DNA of 64,000 nucleotides from Catellatospora sp. TT07R-123 (GCF_018327705.1 NZ_BNEM01000002.1:1674001-1738000), one strand, 5' to 3'; positions 24,863 through 34,810 are shown, counted from the stretch's first letter. Program-made: numbers and translations. Notes: generated from the sequence alone by a model not told the origin.

Positions 24863-25642
24863 TCAGACCGCCACGACCGTGTACGAGTCCAACGACATCA
24901 CGTCGCCGCTCTCCGCCATCGACCGGATCACGTCAAGCTGGCTGGCCACGAAGGAGGACCGGCCTGCTGACTCCTCCGCCCGGCACACGTCGACCTCCCA
25001 GCCGCCGTCCTGTAGACCACGCGAGTCCACCGACTCGTCGGCGACGATCCGCCACCCCGCCTCGGTCAGCGCGGCAGCCCGCGCCCGCGAGAGCGGCGTG
25101 CGGATGTTGCCCGCGTCGATCCCCAGCTGGGCCTGTGCCAGCACCGCCAGGTGGTGCGGAACCTGCGCGAGAGTGCGCGGCGTCAGGTCCCACTCGGAGA
25201 AGCACAGCGTCGCAGCCCAACCCTTCGCGGCGGCGAGCTGCTCGCGCAGCTGCCCGGCCGAGTCGAAGTACCAGGAGCAGTGCGCGAGCACGACGCAGTC
25301 GTAGGGCCCGTCGTCCACCGTGGCGCCGTCCCACTCGAACCGGAACTCGATCCTCGACCCGAGCGGCCCCTGGCGCAGATGATCGGCCGAGTCCCACACC
25401 GTGACGGGCGCGCCGTAATCGGACGGCGCCGGGTCGACCGCGGTGACGTGGCCGTCCGGCCCGACCGCGTGGGCGAGCGCGACCGTCGTCTCACCCTGCC
25501 CGCAGCCGATCTCCAGCACCCGCATGCCCGGCTTGATGCCCCACCGGCTGACGAGTTCGCAGCGGAACGCCGTCTGGGTCTCCTGGATCTGCGGGCCGGT
25601 GGAATAGCCGAGCATGAGCTGGGCGAGCTCGCGTGAGTCCAT
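24863..25642 (-). CDS. SAM-dependent class I methyltransferase
   Basis: The 259-aa protein carries motif I as VLEIGCGQGETTVALA (about residues 43-58), an acidic end of strand beta2 (TAVDPAPSD), and CVVLAHCSWYF as motif IV/post I. This layout is typical of small-molecule methyltransferases in the cytoplasm. The C-terminal third has a helix-strand extension that may form the substrate lid. The substrate is unknown and no biosynthetic partner is adjacent. The ATG at 25642 starts the conserved domain directly after a short helical cap (SRELAQLMLGYSTGPQ). Confidence 0.85.
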   Translation of the reverse strand: MDSRELAQLMLGYSTGPQIQETQTAFRCELVSRWGIKPGMRVLEIGCGQGETTVALAHAVGPDGHVTAVDPAPSDYGAPVTVWDSADHLRQGPLGSRIEFRFEWDGATVDDGPYDCVVLAHCSWYFDSAGQLREQLAAAKGWAATLCFSEWDLTPRTLAQVPHHLAVLAQAQLGIDAGNIRTPLSRARAAALTEAGWRIVADESVDSRGLQDGGWEVDVCRAEESAGRSSFVASQLDVIRSMAESGDVMSLDSYTVVAV

Positions 25643-25794
25643 CCCTGAACCCTACGGCCACGGGGCGGCCGGACGCCGGACACCCCGGCGAGGCTGGCGG
25701 TAGACGTGCCGGTCGTCGACCGTCCAGTTCCCACCGGTGGTCGCGGCGCAGGCACTCGCCGACGACCGCCGCACCGGCAGGGTCATGCCCGGCG

Positions 25795-28700
25795 TCAGCT
25801 CATGTCGACGGCGTACGCCTCCTCGCGCACGTCCGGGTCAGGGTGCTGCCGCAGCTCGACCAGCAGCTCCCGCCACGGCGTCTTCCAGCCGTAGCCGGCC
25901 CCGTAGCGGACCATCGTCACCGCGAACAGCCCGCCGGTGAGATCGCCGCGCCGGGCCAGCCCGGCGATGGTACGGGCGAGGTCGGCGGGGTCGGGCGACT
26001 CGCGCAGGCCCCGCAGGCGCGCCCCGACCCGTTCGGCGGTGCGGAAAGCGAGGACGGGCCGACCCGCGCACAGACCGGCGATCTCATCCAGATTGTCCAG
26101 TCTGCCGAGATCCACCAACAGGCCGATGGCCGTGGCGGCGTACGCGGGACGGCCCGCCAGCCACCGTGCCGCCGCGACCAGCGCAGTCCGGTCCGCATCA
26201 GCCTGCCGCGTCCCGGAGAGGACGACCGCGCCCCGGGTGAGCAGTTCGATGCGGCGGCGGGCCGGGCGGTCCGACTCAGGGCCGTCCGGCAGGTCGTCGC
26301 CCGCGTCGCGGTCCACGAGCCGGGCCAGCGCGTCGCCGAGCGCCGCGTCGCCGCCTGCCCGCAGCAGGTTCGCGACCTCCATCTGCACGACCGTCTCACC
26401 GAGGTCGGTGAGACGGTCCACGACCAGCCCGGCAGCGCCGGTCAGCCACGGCGACCACTGACCGAGCTGCCCGAACGCCGCGCGCCGGACCTCCCGGTCG
26501 GCGGATCCGCACGCCTCGACCACGAACGCCGCGTAGCGGGTGCGGTGCCGTTCCGGGATCAGGTACGGGTATGCGTTCAGGACCGCGCGCTGCTCCTCCC
26601 GGCTGCCGTCGACCGCGGTCCGCAGGATGGTCCAGCTCGCCTCGGTCTGCAACCGCTGGCGGGCGGCGGAGACGATCGCCGCGCGCACGTCGCGGTGCGC
26701 ATCCGGGTTCGCGTACGCGTCGAGCAGCACCGCCATCGCCTGCGGTGGTCCGTAGCGGGCCAGCAGCCGGGCCGCCTCCTTCCGGCTCGTGATCTTGACG
26801 GGGCCGGTCAGCACCTCGCCCAGCACCTCGAGCAGCCGGGACGGCCGGACGTGCCGGGCAGCCCGGCTCGCGGCGTACACCGCGACCCGCGCCCGGTCGC
26901 CGTCGGCGTATCGGAGCAGCACCGGCAATGCCTCGTCCGGCCGGTCGGTCCAGACCAGCGCACCCAGCGCCGCCTCGGCGAGCACCACCTCGGGGGCGTC
27001 GAGGTGGCGCAGCACCAGTTCACGCCCCGTAACGCCGACGCCGGCGGCGGCCCGGACCGCCGCCGCGCGCTGCTGCACGCCCTGCCCGGCGTCGGTGATG
27101 ACCAGCTCCTGCAGGTCCACGAAGCGGGCCTGGTGGCGGGGCAGCCAGTGCTCGGCGCGAAGCGCCCAGGCGGGCACCCATGCCGTCCCCGACTCCACGA
27201 ACCGGCCGCGCGGGCTGCGGTTGTCCAGCACCTGGTCGAGCAGATCGGTACGGCGGACGCAGACGGTCTCCCACACCTGGTGGATCGCCACCGCGGTCGC
27301 GTCGACCGCCAGCACCTCGGCGACCCGGTCCGTGCGGGTCCGCGGGTCGTCGAGCCAGAACTCGATCGCCGTACGGGCCACCGAGGGCAGCGTGTGCGGG
27401 TCGATCGCCCGGCGCAGCAGGTCCTGCAACTGCGGGAGCTGCCAGGCCCGCCTGCCGAGCGCGCGGGTGAGCGCGAACAGCGGACCGTAGCGGCTGCGGG
27501 CGATGCCCGCCTCGGCCCAGCCGCGCAGCCGTTCGAAGACCATCGCCTCCTGGCCCCGGCGCAGCACCGTGTCGAACCGGCGCAGCACCGGCACGTGCGC
27601 ACTGCCGCTGACCAGGTCGATCGTCAGCAGCGCCCACTCGCGAAGCTCAGGCACGGCGACGTGGTGCTGCAGGACGTCGACGGCGAGCCGGCTCAGCGCC
27701 GCCGAGGTGGCGGCGGACGCGTCACGCGCGTCGACCGCGTCGGTGGTCAGCTGCGTGAGCCCGGCGGCCGTATCCGCCGTGAGCAGCGGGGCCACCTTCG
27801 CGAGCGCGGTGAGCCCCGCCGCGCGTACCGGATCCTGCTCGTTGCGCAGCCGGCCGAGCCGCGCGACCACCTCGGCCACCACCTGCGGGTCGCGGGAGCG
27901 GCGGGCCGCTTCCACCAGCAGCGCGTAGCCCTGCGCCCGCTCGTCGGCGTCGCCGGAGCGCAGTGCTGAGCCCAGCGCCAGGGACGCGTCCGGCCAGGCC
28001 AGGTAGGCACTCCAGGTGCGCACGTCGGCTTCCCGCTCCTGAACCTTCGCCAGGCCCAGGACCCGGGTCGCCTCGCGGATCCGGACCGCGGCCGGCAGCA
28101 CCTCCATGAGCTCGGCAGCCGGGATCAGCGTCGCCGTGTCCGCCTCGGCCACGGCATGGTCGTACAGCTGTCCGCGCCGGGCCGGGACGACGGCGTCGAG
28201 CAGCGCTGCCAGCGCCCGGCCGTGCTCCCGGAACCGGGCGGCGAGCGGTGCCAGTTCGTCGTCGGGCAGTGCCGCGAGACGGCGCAGCAGGGCCGGCGGC
28301 AGCACGGTCCGCTTCAGCCAGGACGCGCGGCCCGGGGCGATGAGCAGGCGGGCGACGCGACTCGCGTCGTGTGCGGCGAGTTTCCCGTACGCGCTGAGCC
28401 GGCCGGGCAGCGATTCCTCGGGTGCGTACCGTTCGAGCAGGTCGAGGGCCTGAGCCGGGTCGCATCGCAGCAGCGCGTCGGCAGCGCCGGCCCAGATCCT
28501 CGGCCGCGTCTCGGGCAGGGCCGCGGCCAGCCGCTCGCGGATCCGGTCCAGCAGCGGGCCGGGATGCCACCGGACCAGCCGTTCGAGGTTGAACGCGTGC
28601 TCCAGGTCGGGCAGCAGCGCCCGTACCGTATCGGCGCCGCAGGCGGGCAGCAGCGCGGCCGCCTCCTCGTCACCGAACCGGGCCCGGACCTCGATGATCA

Positions 28701-29061
28701 GCGCGTCGGCGACGGCAGGGGCATGCGTACGGCGCAGGGCCTGGTACACGCGCCGCCGCTCCATGACCGGCCGGTCGGCGAGATCGCCGACCGTGATGCC
28801 GGTGCGCACCGCCGCCGTCAGGGCCAGGCCCCTGACCGACGGCTGCGGGTCGTTCGTCGCGGCGGCGATGCCGTCGGCATCCCGGACCACCAGCGCGGCG
28901 ACCAGGGCCAGCTGCCGCTCGTACGGGCCGTGCTCGCGCAGGTCGGCGCAGACCTGGGCACGGTCGGGCGCCAGGCGCGCCCATTGCGCCAGGTGGATCA
29001 TCCGCTGGCGGTACGGCAGCGGGTCGAGCGAGGTCAGCAGGGTGCGGGTGGCTGGGAGCAC
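25795..29061 (-). CDS. Giant HEAT-repeat solenoid protein, 1088 aa
   Basis: The protein is one long array of helical HEAT-like repeats with no catalytic motif and no membrane segment. Repeats are recognised by alternating helices rich in Leu/Ala/Arg and by motifs such as DPQPSVRGLAL, SADREVRRAAFGQLGQW and NPDAHRDVRAAIV. The start is GTG 29061. Such proteins act as scaffolds or sense multiple partners, and large actinomycete examples of this type are usually uncharacterised. It lies immediately downstream, on the same strand, of a DUF4253 gene (about 75 bases apart), so the two may share a transcript. Confidence 0.8.
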   Translation of the reverse strand: MLPATRTLLTSLDPLPYRQRMIHLAQWARLAPDRAQVCADLREHGPYERQLALVAALVVRDADGIAAATNDPQPSVRGLALTAAVRTGITVGDLADRPVMERRRVYQALRRTHAPAVADALIIEVRARFGDEEAAALLPACGADTVRALLPDLEHAFNLERLVRWHPGPLLDRIRERLAAALPETRPRIWAGAADALLRCDPAQALDLLERYAPEESLPGRLSAYGKLAAHDASRVARLLIAPGRASWLKRTVLPPALLRRLAALPDDELAPLAARFREHGRALAALLDAVVPARRGQLYDHAVAEADTATLIPAAELMEVLPAAVRIREATRVLGLAKVQEREADVRTWSAYLAWPDASLALGSALRSGDADERAQGYALLVEAARRSRDPQVVAEVVARLGRLRNEQDPVRAAGLTALAKVAPLLTADTAAGLTQLTTDAVDARDASAATSAALSRLAVDVLQHHVAVPELREWALLTIDLVSGSAHVPVLRRFDTVLRRGQEAMVFERLRGWAEAGIARSRYGPLFALTRALGRRAWQLPQLQDLLRRAIDPHTLPSVARTAIEFWLDDPRTRTDRVAEVLAVDATAVAIHQVWETVCVRRTDLLDQVLDNRSPRGRFVESGTAWVPAWALRAEHWLPRHQARFVDLQELVITDAGQGVQQRAAAVRAAAGVGVTGRELVLRHLDAPEVVLAEAALGALVWTDRPDEALPVLLRYADGDRARVAVYAASRAARHVRPSRLLEVLGEVLTGPVKITSRKEAARLLARYGPPQAMAVLLDAYANPDAHRDVRAAIVSAARQRLQTEASWTILRTAVDGSREEQRAVLNAYPYLIPERHRTRYAAFVVEACGSADREVRRAAFGQLGQWSPWLTGAAGLVVDRLTDLGETVVQMEVANLLRAGGDAALGDALARLVDRDAGDDLPDGPESDRPARRRIELLTRGAVVLSGTRQADADRTALVAAARWLAGRPAYAATAIGLLVDLGRLDNLDEIAGLCAGRPVLAFRTAERVGARLRGLRESPDPADLARTIAGLARRGDLTGGLFAVTMVRYGAGYGWKTPWRELLVELRQHPDPDVREEAYAVDMS

Positions 29062-29135
29062 GGCGTAGATTGTGCCCGCAGCCGCACCTCGGTGAGAGGC
29101 CGGGCCGGAGGATCAGCTCCGGTCGACGGATCCGT

Positions 29136-29939
29136 TCAGTCCCACCAGAAGTACCAGCGCCGGGCCGGGACCTGTTTCCTCGCCACCCACTCCGGATCGC
29201 CGAAGACCTGCCCGAGGTCCGGGCAGTACGCCCACTGCTCCTCGGTCACCTCGCTGATCTCCGCCGGTGTGATGGGCGGCCGGTGCACGACGAACTCCAC
29301 CGACGAATGGTCCAGGTGCAGCACCTCGGCGCCGAAGCGGTCCCGCCACGACGTCCAGACCGCGGCATGATCGGCGGAGGTCAGCCACGGGTGCGACGCG
29401 TCACCGCACCAGTTGTTCGCGTACGGCGCCCGCAGCGGCAGCGGCAGGTCGGTGCCGCCCGCCGCAGCCGGCAGCAACAGCAGCCAGGCAGTCGGGTTGA
29501 GCTCGCTCTCCAGGAACTTCGAGCCGGTGAACGGGGCCGGCTCCAGCCGGGGCACCACGGCCGACCAATTCCCCCACTTGGCCTCACGCAGCCAGTCCTC
29601 CCGCGTGGCCGCACGTAGCTGCGCGATCATCTGCGCCGGTGCGAGCGGGCTGGCCACCGCCCGTTCTCCGGCGTGCAACGCGAACTCGGCCGGGCGCAGC
29701 GGCGACACGAACGGCCACAGCCCCGTCTCGCCGTGCACGTCACGCAGCTGCTCCCAGACGGTGTGCCAGTCCCGGGGCGCGGGCGCACCGAACAGGTGCA
29801 GGTCGCCGACCGGCGCCGAGCACAGCCCGGGCAGAAATACCCCCCAGGTGTCCAGCAGCCGTTGCATAAGCGCATGCTCCCGCTCGCCTGCCGGCGGTTC
29901 CACCGGTTCCGGTCCGTTCACCTGCCTGCGACGCACCAT
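29136..29939 (-). CDS. DUF4253 family protein
   Basis: ATG 29939 has AAGGAGG seven bases upstream, which decides the start over a longer frame. The 267-aa soluble protein has the DUF4253 C-terminal pattern: WTSWRDRFGAEVLHLDHSSVEF, then a VHRPPIT strand and AYCPDLG. It ends in an aromatic KQVPARRWYFWWD tail. DUF4253 proteins are common in actinomycetes and in toxin-immunity neighbourhoods, but their biochemical role is not established. It is upstream of and codirectional with the HEAT-repeat protein. Confidence 0.8.
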   Translation of the reverse strand: MVRRRQVNGPEPVEPPAGEREHALMQRLLDTWGVFLPGLCSAPVGDLHLFGAPAPRDWHTVWEQLRDVHGETGLWPFVSPLRPAEFALHAGERAVASPLAPAQMIAQLRAATREDWLREAKWGNWSAVVPRLEPAPFTGSKFLESELNPTAWLLLLPAAAGGTDLPLPLRAPYANNWCGDASHPWLTSADHAAVWTSWRDRFGAEVLHLDHSSVEFVVHRPPITPAEISEVTEEQWAYCPDLGQVFGDPEWVARKQVPARRWYFWWD

Positions 29940-30227
29940 GCAGACCTCCTTGACGCGATCATCGTGCCCGACCCCGTATTCGTGGTGCCGAGCCGGTGCA
30001 GCCTGAGTCGATGTAGACACCGGACGACGCGCGAGTCGGCGAACATCGACACGTGGGCCCGTTGGCGTCTGCGGGCGGCCGAACACCGCGATGCCCAGGT
30101 CGGGGCCACTGCTCCTGCGTAGAGTGGAGACATGGCCGCGGAGCGCGGAACCGGGCGCTGACGGCAGCGGCATCGAGGTCGCCAGGACGCCCGCCGAGTT
30201 CGTCAGGCGGTTAGAGACAGGTCAGCC

Positions 30228-31298
30228 ATGCCTCACACCATGAGCGCGCTCGTCGCCGGAGAGGTCGGCGAGCCTGCCGATGTCCTGCGGCTGGAGTCGC
30301 GACCCGTTCCCACGCCGACAGCCGGCCAGGCGCTGATCCGGGTGAAGGCGACCCCGATCCACGCCAGCGACCTGCACGTTCTCCGCGGCCGATACGGCTT
30401 CTCCCCGGAGTTCCCCACCGTCGGGGGCCACATGGAATGCGTGGGCCGGGTAGAGGCCCTGGGCCCGGACGCCGAGGGGCTGGAGATCGGCCAGCGCGTG
30501 GTGGTCGCAGCCGTCCCCGCGGTGCCCGGCCCTCCCGTGTCCGGCACCTGGCAGGAATACCTCGTCGCCGATGTCCGACGGCTCCTGCCGGTCCCCGACG
30601 GCCTGAGCGATTCCAGCGCCGGCCAACTCGCCGTCAACCCGCTGACCGCGCTGCTGCTCGTGACCCGCGAACTCGACGTGCAGCCAGGTGAATGGCTGCT
30701 ACAGACGGCCGCGGGCTCCACCGTCGGCCGGCTCGTCATCCAGCTGTGCCGGCACCTGGGCGTCCGCACGATCAACATCGTGCGGCGGCGCGCCGCCGTC
30801 GCGGAGATCAGGGCGCTCGGCGGTGACGAGGTCGTCTGCACCGAGGACGAAGACCTGCTGCGACGGGTGGCCGAGATCGCAGGAGACGACGGCGTACGCA
30901 AAGCCGTCGACTGTGTCGCCGGGCCGGTCGGCGCCCAGGTGTCCCAGGCACTGGCCCCGGGAGGGCAGGTCGTCGTCTATGGAGCGCTGTCCACCCACCG
31001 GCAGACCGATCCGGCAGCGCTGACGATCCCCGTGCAGGCACGCTCGCTCATCTACGAGACCAAGGCGGTCCGCGGCTTCTGGCTGAACCGCTGGTTCGGC
31101 ACCACCCCGCCCGAAGAGGCGCTGCGCGCGCTGTCCCAGGTACGCAGCCTCGCCACCGACGGCGTGCTGACCATCCCCGAAGGCCAGCCGTTCCCGCTCG
31201 AACGCTTCGCCGAAGCCATCGCCCTGGCCGAAGCGCCCGCCCACGGCACCAAACCGCTCCTCGTCTTCGAGGACAACCACGGCAGTCACGCCGGGTGA
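30228..31298 (+). CDS. MDR-family zinc-binding-type dehydrogenase / reductase
   Basis: The 356-aa protein has the GroES-like N-terminal half (TPIHASDLHVLRGRYG, GHMECVGRVEALG) and a Rossmann half with TAAGSTVGRLVIQL. No structural zinc cysteine cluster is visible, and the catalytic site resembles quinone or enoyl reductases rather than classical alcohol dehydrogenases. It would reduce an unsaturated or carbonyl substrate with NADPH. The first two ATGs (30228, 30240) are both possible starts. It precedes an acyl-CoA dehydrogenase-like gene by about 40 bases in the same direction, so the pair probably acts together on one substrate. Confidence 0.8.
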   Translation: MPHTMSALVAGEVGEPADVLRLESRPVPTPTAGQALIRVKATPIHASDLHVLRGRYGFSPEFPTVGGHMECVGRVEALGPDAEGLEIGQRVVVAAVPAVPGPPVSGTWQEYLVADVRRLLPVPDGLSDSSAGQLAVNPLTALLLVTRELDVQPGEWLLQTAAGSTVGRLVIQLCRHLGVRTINIVRRRAAVAEIRALGGDEVVCTEDEDLLRRVAEIAGDDGVRKAVDCVAGPVGAQVSQALAPGGQVVVYGALSTHRQTDPAALTIPVQARSLIYETKAVRGFWLNRWFGTTPPEEALRALSQVRSLATDGVLTIPEGQPFPLERFAEAIALAEAPAHGTKPLLVFEDNHGSHAG

Positions 31299-31338
31299 CA
31301 GACGGCTGCGGGCGCGGAGCCGGCCGACCGTTACGGTG

Positions 31339-32502
31339 ATGGCCGTGACGTCACCCCTTTCGATCCTGTCCGATGTCTCGGCGCTGACCGAGCAGATCGC
31401 GGCGGCCGCCGCCCAGACCGAACACGACCGCGCAGTGCCCCGGCACCTCGTCTCCGGCCTGGCCGAGGCCGGAGTGTTCCGGATCGCGGCACCGGCGTCG
31501 GCCGGGGGCGCCGAGGCCTCCCCCGCCGCCATGTACGAGGTGTTCGAGCAGCTGGGCCGTGCCGACGGATCGACCGGATGGTGCGCGATGATCGCCGCGG
31601 CCACCAGCGCCGTCCTCGGGCGCCTCGACCCGGCCGTCGCCAAGGGCCTGCTCGCCGATCCGGGGTTCCTCATCGCCGGGGTGGCCGCCCCGTCGGGACG
31701 CGCCGTCCGGACCGACGGCGGCTACCGCGTCAGCGGGAGATGGACGTTCGCCAGCGCCTCCCGGCACGCGACCTGGCTGGTGGGCGGCTGCGTCGTCGTC
31801 GACGCGGGCGGTGTGGTGGTCGGGCCGCAGGGCCTGCCGGAGATGGTGCTCGCCGTGCTGCCCGCCGGGCAGGTGACCGTCCACGACACCTGGCACGCGG
31901 TCGGCCTGTGCGGCACGGGCAGCCACGACTTCACCGCCGAGGACGTCCTCGTACCGGCCGACCACACCTTCTCCCTGGCCGACCCGCCGGTCCACGACTC
32001 CCCGCTGTACGCGTTCCCGTTCCGCAGCCTGCTCGCCTTCGGCATCGCCGCGGTGGCGCTCGGGATCGCCGACGCCGCGCTCGCCGAGTTCAGCCGGCTC
32101 GCCGCCGCCAAGGCCAACCCGATGACCGGCCAGGTGCTCGCCGCGAAGCCGGCCGCGCAGGCGGCGTTCGCGCAGGCGACCGGGCTGCGCCACGCGGGAC
32201 GGGCCTACCTGCTCGACGAGATCGGCCGCTGCTGGGACCTGGCCGCCGCCGGGCAGCAGGCGACCGTCGAGGACCAGGCGCGGCTGCGGCTCGCGATCAC
32301 CCAGGCCACCGCGATGGCCGCGCAGGCGGTCGACCTGCTCTACCGTACCGCCGGGGGCTCCTCGGTCTTTCTGTCCAGCCCGCTGCAGCGGCACTTCCGC
32401 GACGTCCACACGGCGACCCAGCATGCCCTCGTCGGCGCCGACTCCCTCGAACTGGCCGGGGCGCTCCTGCTCCAGCAGCAGGTGAGCACGTTGCGGCTGT
32501 GA
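31339..32502 (+). CDS. Acyl-CoA dehydrogenase-fold flavoenzyme (HsaA/DszC-type)
   Basis: The 387-aa protein has the acyl-CoA dehydrogenase fold. The N-terminal helical domain reads RHLVSGLAEAGVFRIAAP and ends in GRADGSTGWCAMI. The middle beta domain has VSGRWTFASASRHATWLVGG. The C-terminal helical domain includes a TQHALVGADSLELAGALLL segment, which lacks the canonical catalytic Glu context and matches flavin-dependent monooxygenases of the HsaA/DszC group. These use reduced flavin and O2 to hydroxylate aromatic or steroid substrates. TACGGT just before ATG 31339 may be a -10 box, giving a short or absent leader. It is likely linked to the reductase upstream. Confidence 0.82.
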   Translation: MAVTSPLSILSDVSALTEQIAAAAAQTEHDRAVPRHLVSGLAEAGVFRIAAPASAGGAEASPAAMYEVFEQLGRADGSTGWCAMIAAATSAVLGRLDPAVAKGLLADPGFLIAGVAAPSGRAVRTDGGYRVSGRWTFASASRHATWLVGGCVVVDAGGVVVGPQGLPEMVLAVLPAGQVTVHDTWHAVGLCGTGSHDFTAEDVLVPADHTFSLADPPVHDSPLYAFPFRSLLAFGIAAVALGIADAALAEFSRLAAAKANPMTGQVLAAKPAAQAAFAQATGLRHAGRAYLLDEIGRCWDLAAAGQQATVEDQARLRLAITQATAMAAQAVDLLYRTAGGSSVFLSSPLQRHFRDVHTATQHALVGADSLELAGALLLQQQVSTLRL

Positions 32503-32536
32503 GCCGGGTGGATCCCCGGGCGCAATCCCGCAAGCC

Positions 32537-34720
32537 GTGCCCGTCGGCGATGCTGCCGCGCAAGACTTGTGGCGGGAGCAGGCGCGCACCTTGGGAGGCG
32601 CCACGGGGATCAGCCGAGCGCTGTGGCCGACCCGGCCGGGCGGTGAACCCGACCGGGTCGTGATGACAGCCGTGCTGGTCGGGGGCCTGTGGCTGGTCTT
32701 TTATGCCGTCCTGGTCTATTTGACCCATACATCGCGTCCTGCTGCTATTTTCGTCGGCAACGTCCTGTATCTGTTCCCGATCGCCGCGGCGGCGGGGCTG
32801 AGCGTCTTCGCCGCGGTTCGCACCAGCGGCCGGGTCCGTATCGCGTGGCGGCTGCTGGCCGCGTCGAACGTGCTGTGGCTCGCCGGAGAGACACTGTGGG
32901 CCGTGTCCGCCTACCGGTCGCCGGACGACGTTCCGGTCCCGTCGGTGTCCGACATCGGCTACTTCCTGTCCTACCTGCTGGCCGTTCCGGCGATCATCGT
33001 CGGTCTCGGGATGGGCCTGCTGGGACGTACCCGCAGACTGCTCGACGCCCTGCTCGTCGCCGCGGGCGGGGTGGCGCTGGGCTGGCAGCTGCTCATCGGC
33101 CCGCTGATGCCGAGCAGCTGGGACGCCGCGACGATCACCGCGTTCATCTACCCGGTGCTGTCGGTCGCGCTGGTCAGCGTCCTGGCGGCGGTGGTGTTCA
33201 GCGGCGGGCAGCGGGTTCCCCGGTCGATGATGATCGTCGGGGCGGCGTTCGGGCTGGCGGCGGTGACCGACGCCGCGTACGCCTACCTCACCCTCGAACA
33301 CGAGTACACCAACGCGAGCTGGCTCAACGTCGGCTGGCAGGCGGAGGCGGTGCTGCTGTGCATCGCCGCGCTGATCGCCGCGCGCTCGCGGGAGTCCGAC
33401 GAGCCGACGACCCTGGAACCGGACCTGTCGTCGCTGCCGGCGGTGGTCGCGGTGGTCGCGGTGTGCGGAGTGGCGCTGGCCGACCTGATCGTGGTCGGCC
33501 AGCTGTCGCGCGTCACGGTGGCGTTGACGCTGCTGCTGCTCGTGGGTCTGCTGGTGCGGCAGATCAGCCTGGCACGCGGGCGCTGGCGGGTGACGCAGCG
33601 GCTGCGTACGGATGCGCTCACCGATCCGCTGACCGGCCTGTACAACCGGCGCCACTTCGAGGAGTCGCTGCGGTTCGAGGCGGTGTCCGCGGCCCGGCAC
33701 GAGGCGCCGCTGAGCGTGGTCCTGGTGGATCTGGACCACTTCAAGGACGTCAACGACACGTACGGGCACGCGGCGGGGGACGCGGTGCTGGTAGAGGTGG
33801 CGCGGCTGCTGCGGCAGTCGGTGCGCAGCACCGATCTGATCTGCCGGTACGGCGGTGAGGAGTTCGCGTGCCTGCTGCCGGGCACCGACGCGCAGGCGGC
33901 GGTCGACCTGGCGGAGCGGATCCGCCAGAGCGTGTGCCGGACACCGGTGCCGGTGCCGGGCAGTTCTGACCATGTGCTGCTCACGGCCTCGTTCGGGGTC
34001 GCCACGGCCGAGCCTGGGCAGGTCGACACCGGCAAGCTGGTCGAGGTCGCCGACGAGGCGCTGTACCGGGCCAAGGCGCTCGGCCGCGACCGGGTCGTCG
34101 GTTCGGGGGTCGTGCCGGCTGCCGCCGACCCGGCAGGCGAGCTGCCGCCGGGGCTGATCTGGCTGGCGGACCGGGTCGACGAGGCACTCGGCCGGCGCGA
34201 CCGGGCGGCGCTGGTGTCGCGCTGGTCGGCGCATACTGCTGCGCGGCTGGGTCTCGATCCCGCCACGCAGGCCCGGATCGCCGCTGCCGCCCGGGTGGCG
34301 GACATCGGCCGGATCACCGCGGCGCTGGACTCGCCCTCGGCGGAGCAGATCCGCCGACACCCGGCCGAGGGCGCCCGGCTGCTGGTGGAGCTGGCCGGCC
34401 GGGCTGACCTGGGCGACCTGGTCGCGGCCTATCATGAGCGTGCCGACGGCTCCGGCTATCCGCTCGGCCTCAGTGCCGACGACATACCCGTCGGCGCACG
34501 GATCATCGCGGTGTGCGACACCTGGGCCACGATGCGCGCCGGCGGGTCGGCGGGGGCCGGCGAGGACCAGGCCAGGGCGGAGCTGAGCCGGGATACGCGG
34601 TTCGACCCCGCGGTCGTCGCCGCTTTCCTCAGCATCGTCGACGAGTGCGCGGCCGACCGGGGTTCATCACGCCGTGACGGTGCCGCCGTGCTGCCGGCGG
34701 CGGGCGAGCAGCCCAAGTGA
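32537..34720 (+). CDS. Membrane GGDEF diguanylate cyclase fused to degenerate HD-GYP
   Basis: The 727-aa protein has about ten membrane helices in residues 45-340. A GGDEF domain follows (about 355-525), with GGEEF intact at 439-443, and the inhibitory site RSTD at 430-433 lies exactly five residues before it. It should therefore make cyclic di-GMP and respond to product inhibition. The C-terminal part (about 545-700) is HD-GYP-like: it keeps RHPAEG at 607-612 and ADGSGYP at 636-642. The HD pair, however, is replaced by VADIG near 587-591, and only one His precedes the GYP segment. Phosphodiesterase activity is thus doubtful. The start is GTG 32537. Confidence 0.9.
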   Translation: MPVGDAAAQDLWREQARTLGGATGISRALWPTRPGGEPDRVVMTAVLVGGLWLVFYAVLVYLTHTSRPAAIFVGNVLYLFPIAAAAGLSVFAAVRTSGRVRIAWRLLAASNVLWLAGETLWAVSAYRSPDDVPVPSVSDIGYFLSYLLAVPAIIVGLGMGLLGRTRRLLDALLVAAGGVALGWQLLIGPLMPSSWDAATITAFIYPVLSVALVSVLAAVVFSGGQRVPRSMMIVGAAFGLAAVTDAAYAYLTLEHEYTNASWLNVGWQAEAVLLCIAALIAARSRESDEPTTLEPDLSSLPAVVAVVAVCGVALADLIVVGQLSRVTVALTLLLLVGLLVRQISLARGRWRVTQRLRTDALTDPLTGLYNRRHFEESLRFEAVSAARHEAPLSVVLVDLDHFKDVNDTYGHAAGDAVLVEVARLLRQSVRSTDLICRYGGEEFACLLPGTDAQAAVDLAERIRQSVCRTPVPVPGSSDHVLLTASFGVATAEPGQVDTGKLVEVADEALYRAKALGRDRVVGSGVVPAAADPAGELPPGLIWLADRVDEALGRRDRAALVSRWSAHTAARLGLDPATQARIAAAARVADIGRITAALDSPSAEQIRRHPAEGARLLVELAGRADLGDLVAAYHERADGSGYPLGLSADDIPVGARIIAVCDTWATMRAGGSAGAGEDQARAELSRDTRFDPAVVAAFLSIVDECAADRGSSRRDGAAVLPAAGEQPK

Positions 34721-34724
34721 CGAA

Positions 34725-34763
34725 CGTGCCGGGGCGCCCGCGTGGTGCGGGCGCCCCGGCACG
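34725..34763 (+). terminator. Terminator hairpin after the GGDEF gene
   Basis: A perfect 17-bp stem (CGTGCCGGGGCGCCCGC and complement) closes over a five-base loop just after the stop codon. Confidence 0.85.
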
Positions 34764-34810
34764 GGTCGGCTCGCCTGCCATTCCGGCCTCGAATCTCCTG
34801 CTCGCTCGGT

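Noticed and set aside
25633-27969. A 778-codon plus-strand frame opposite the HEAT-repeat gene
   Set aside because: It is a shadow frame with no coding pattern and overlaps a well-supported repeat protein.
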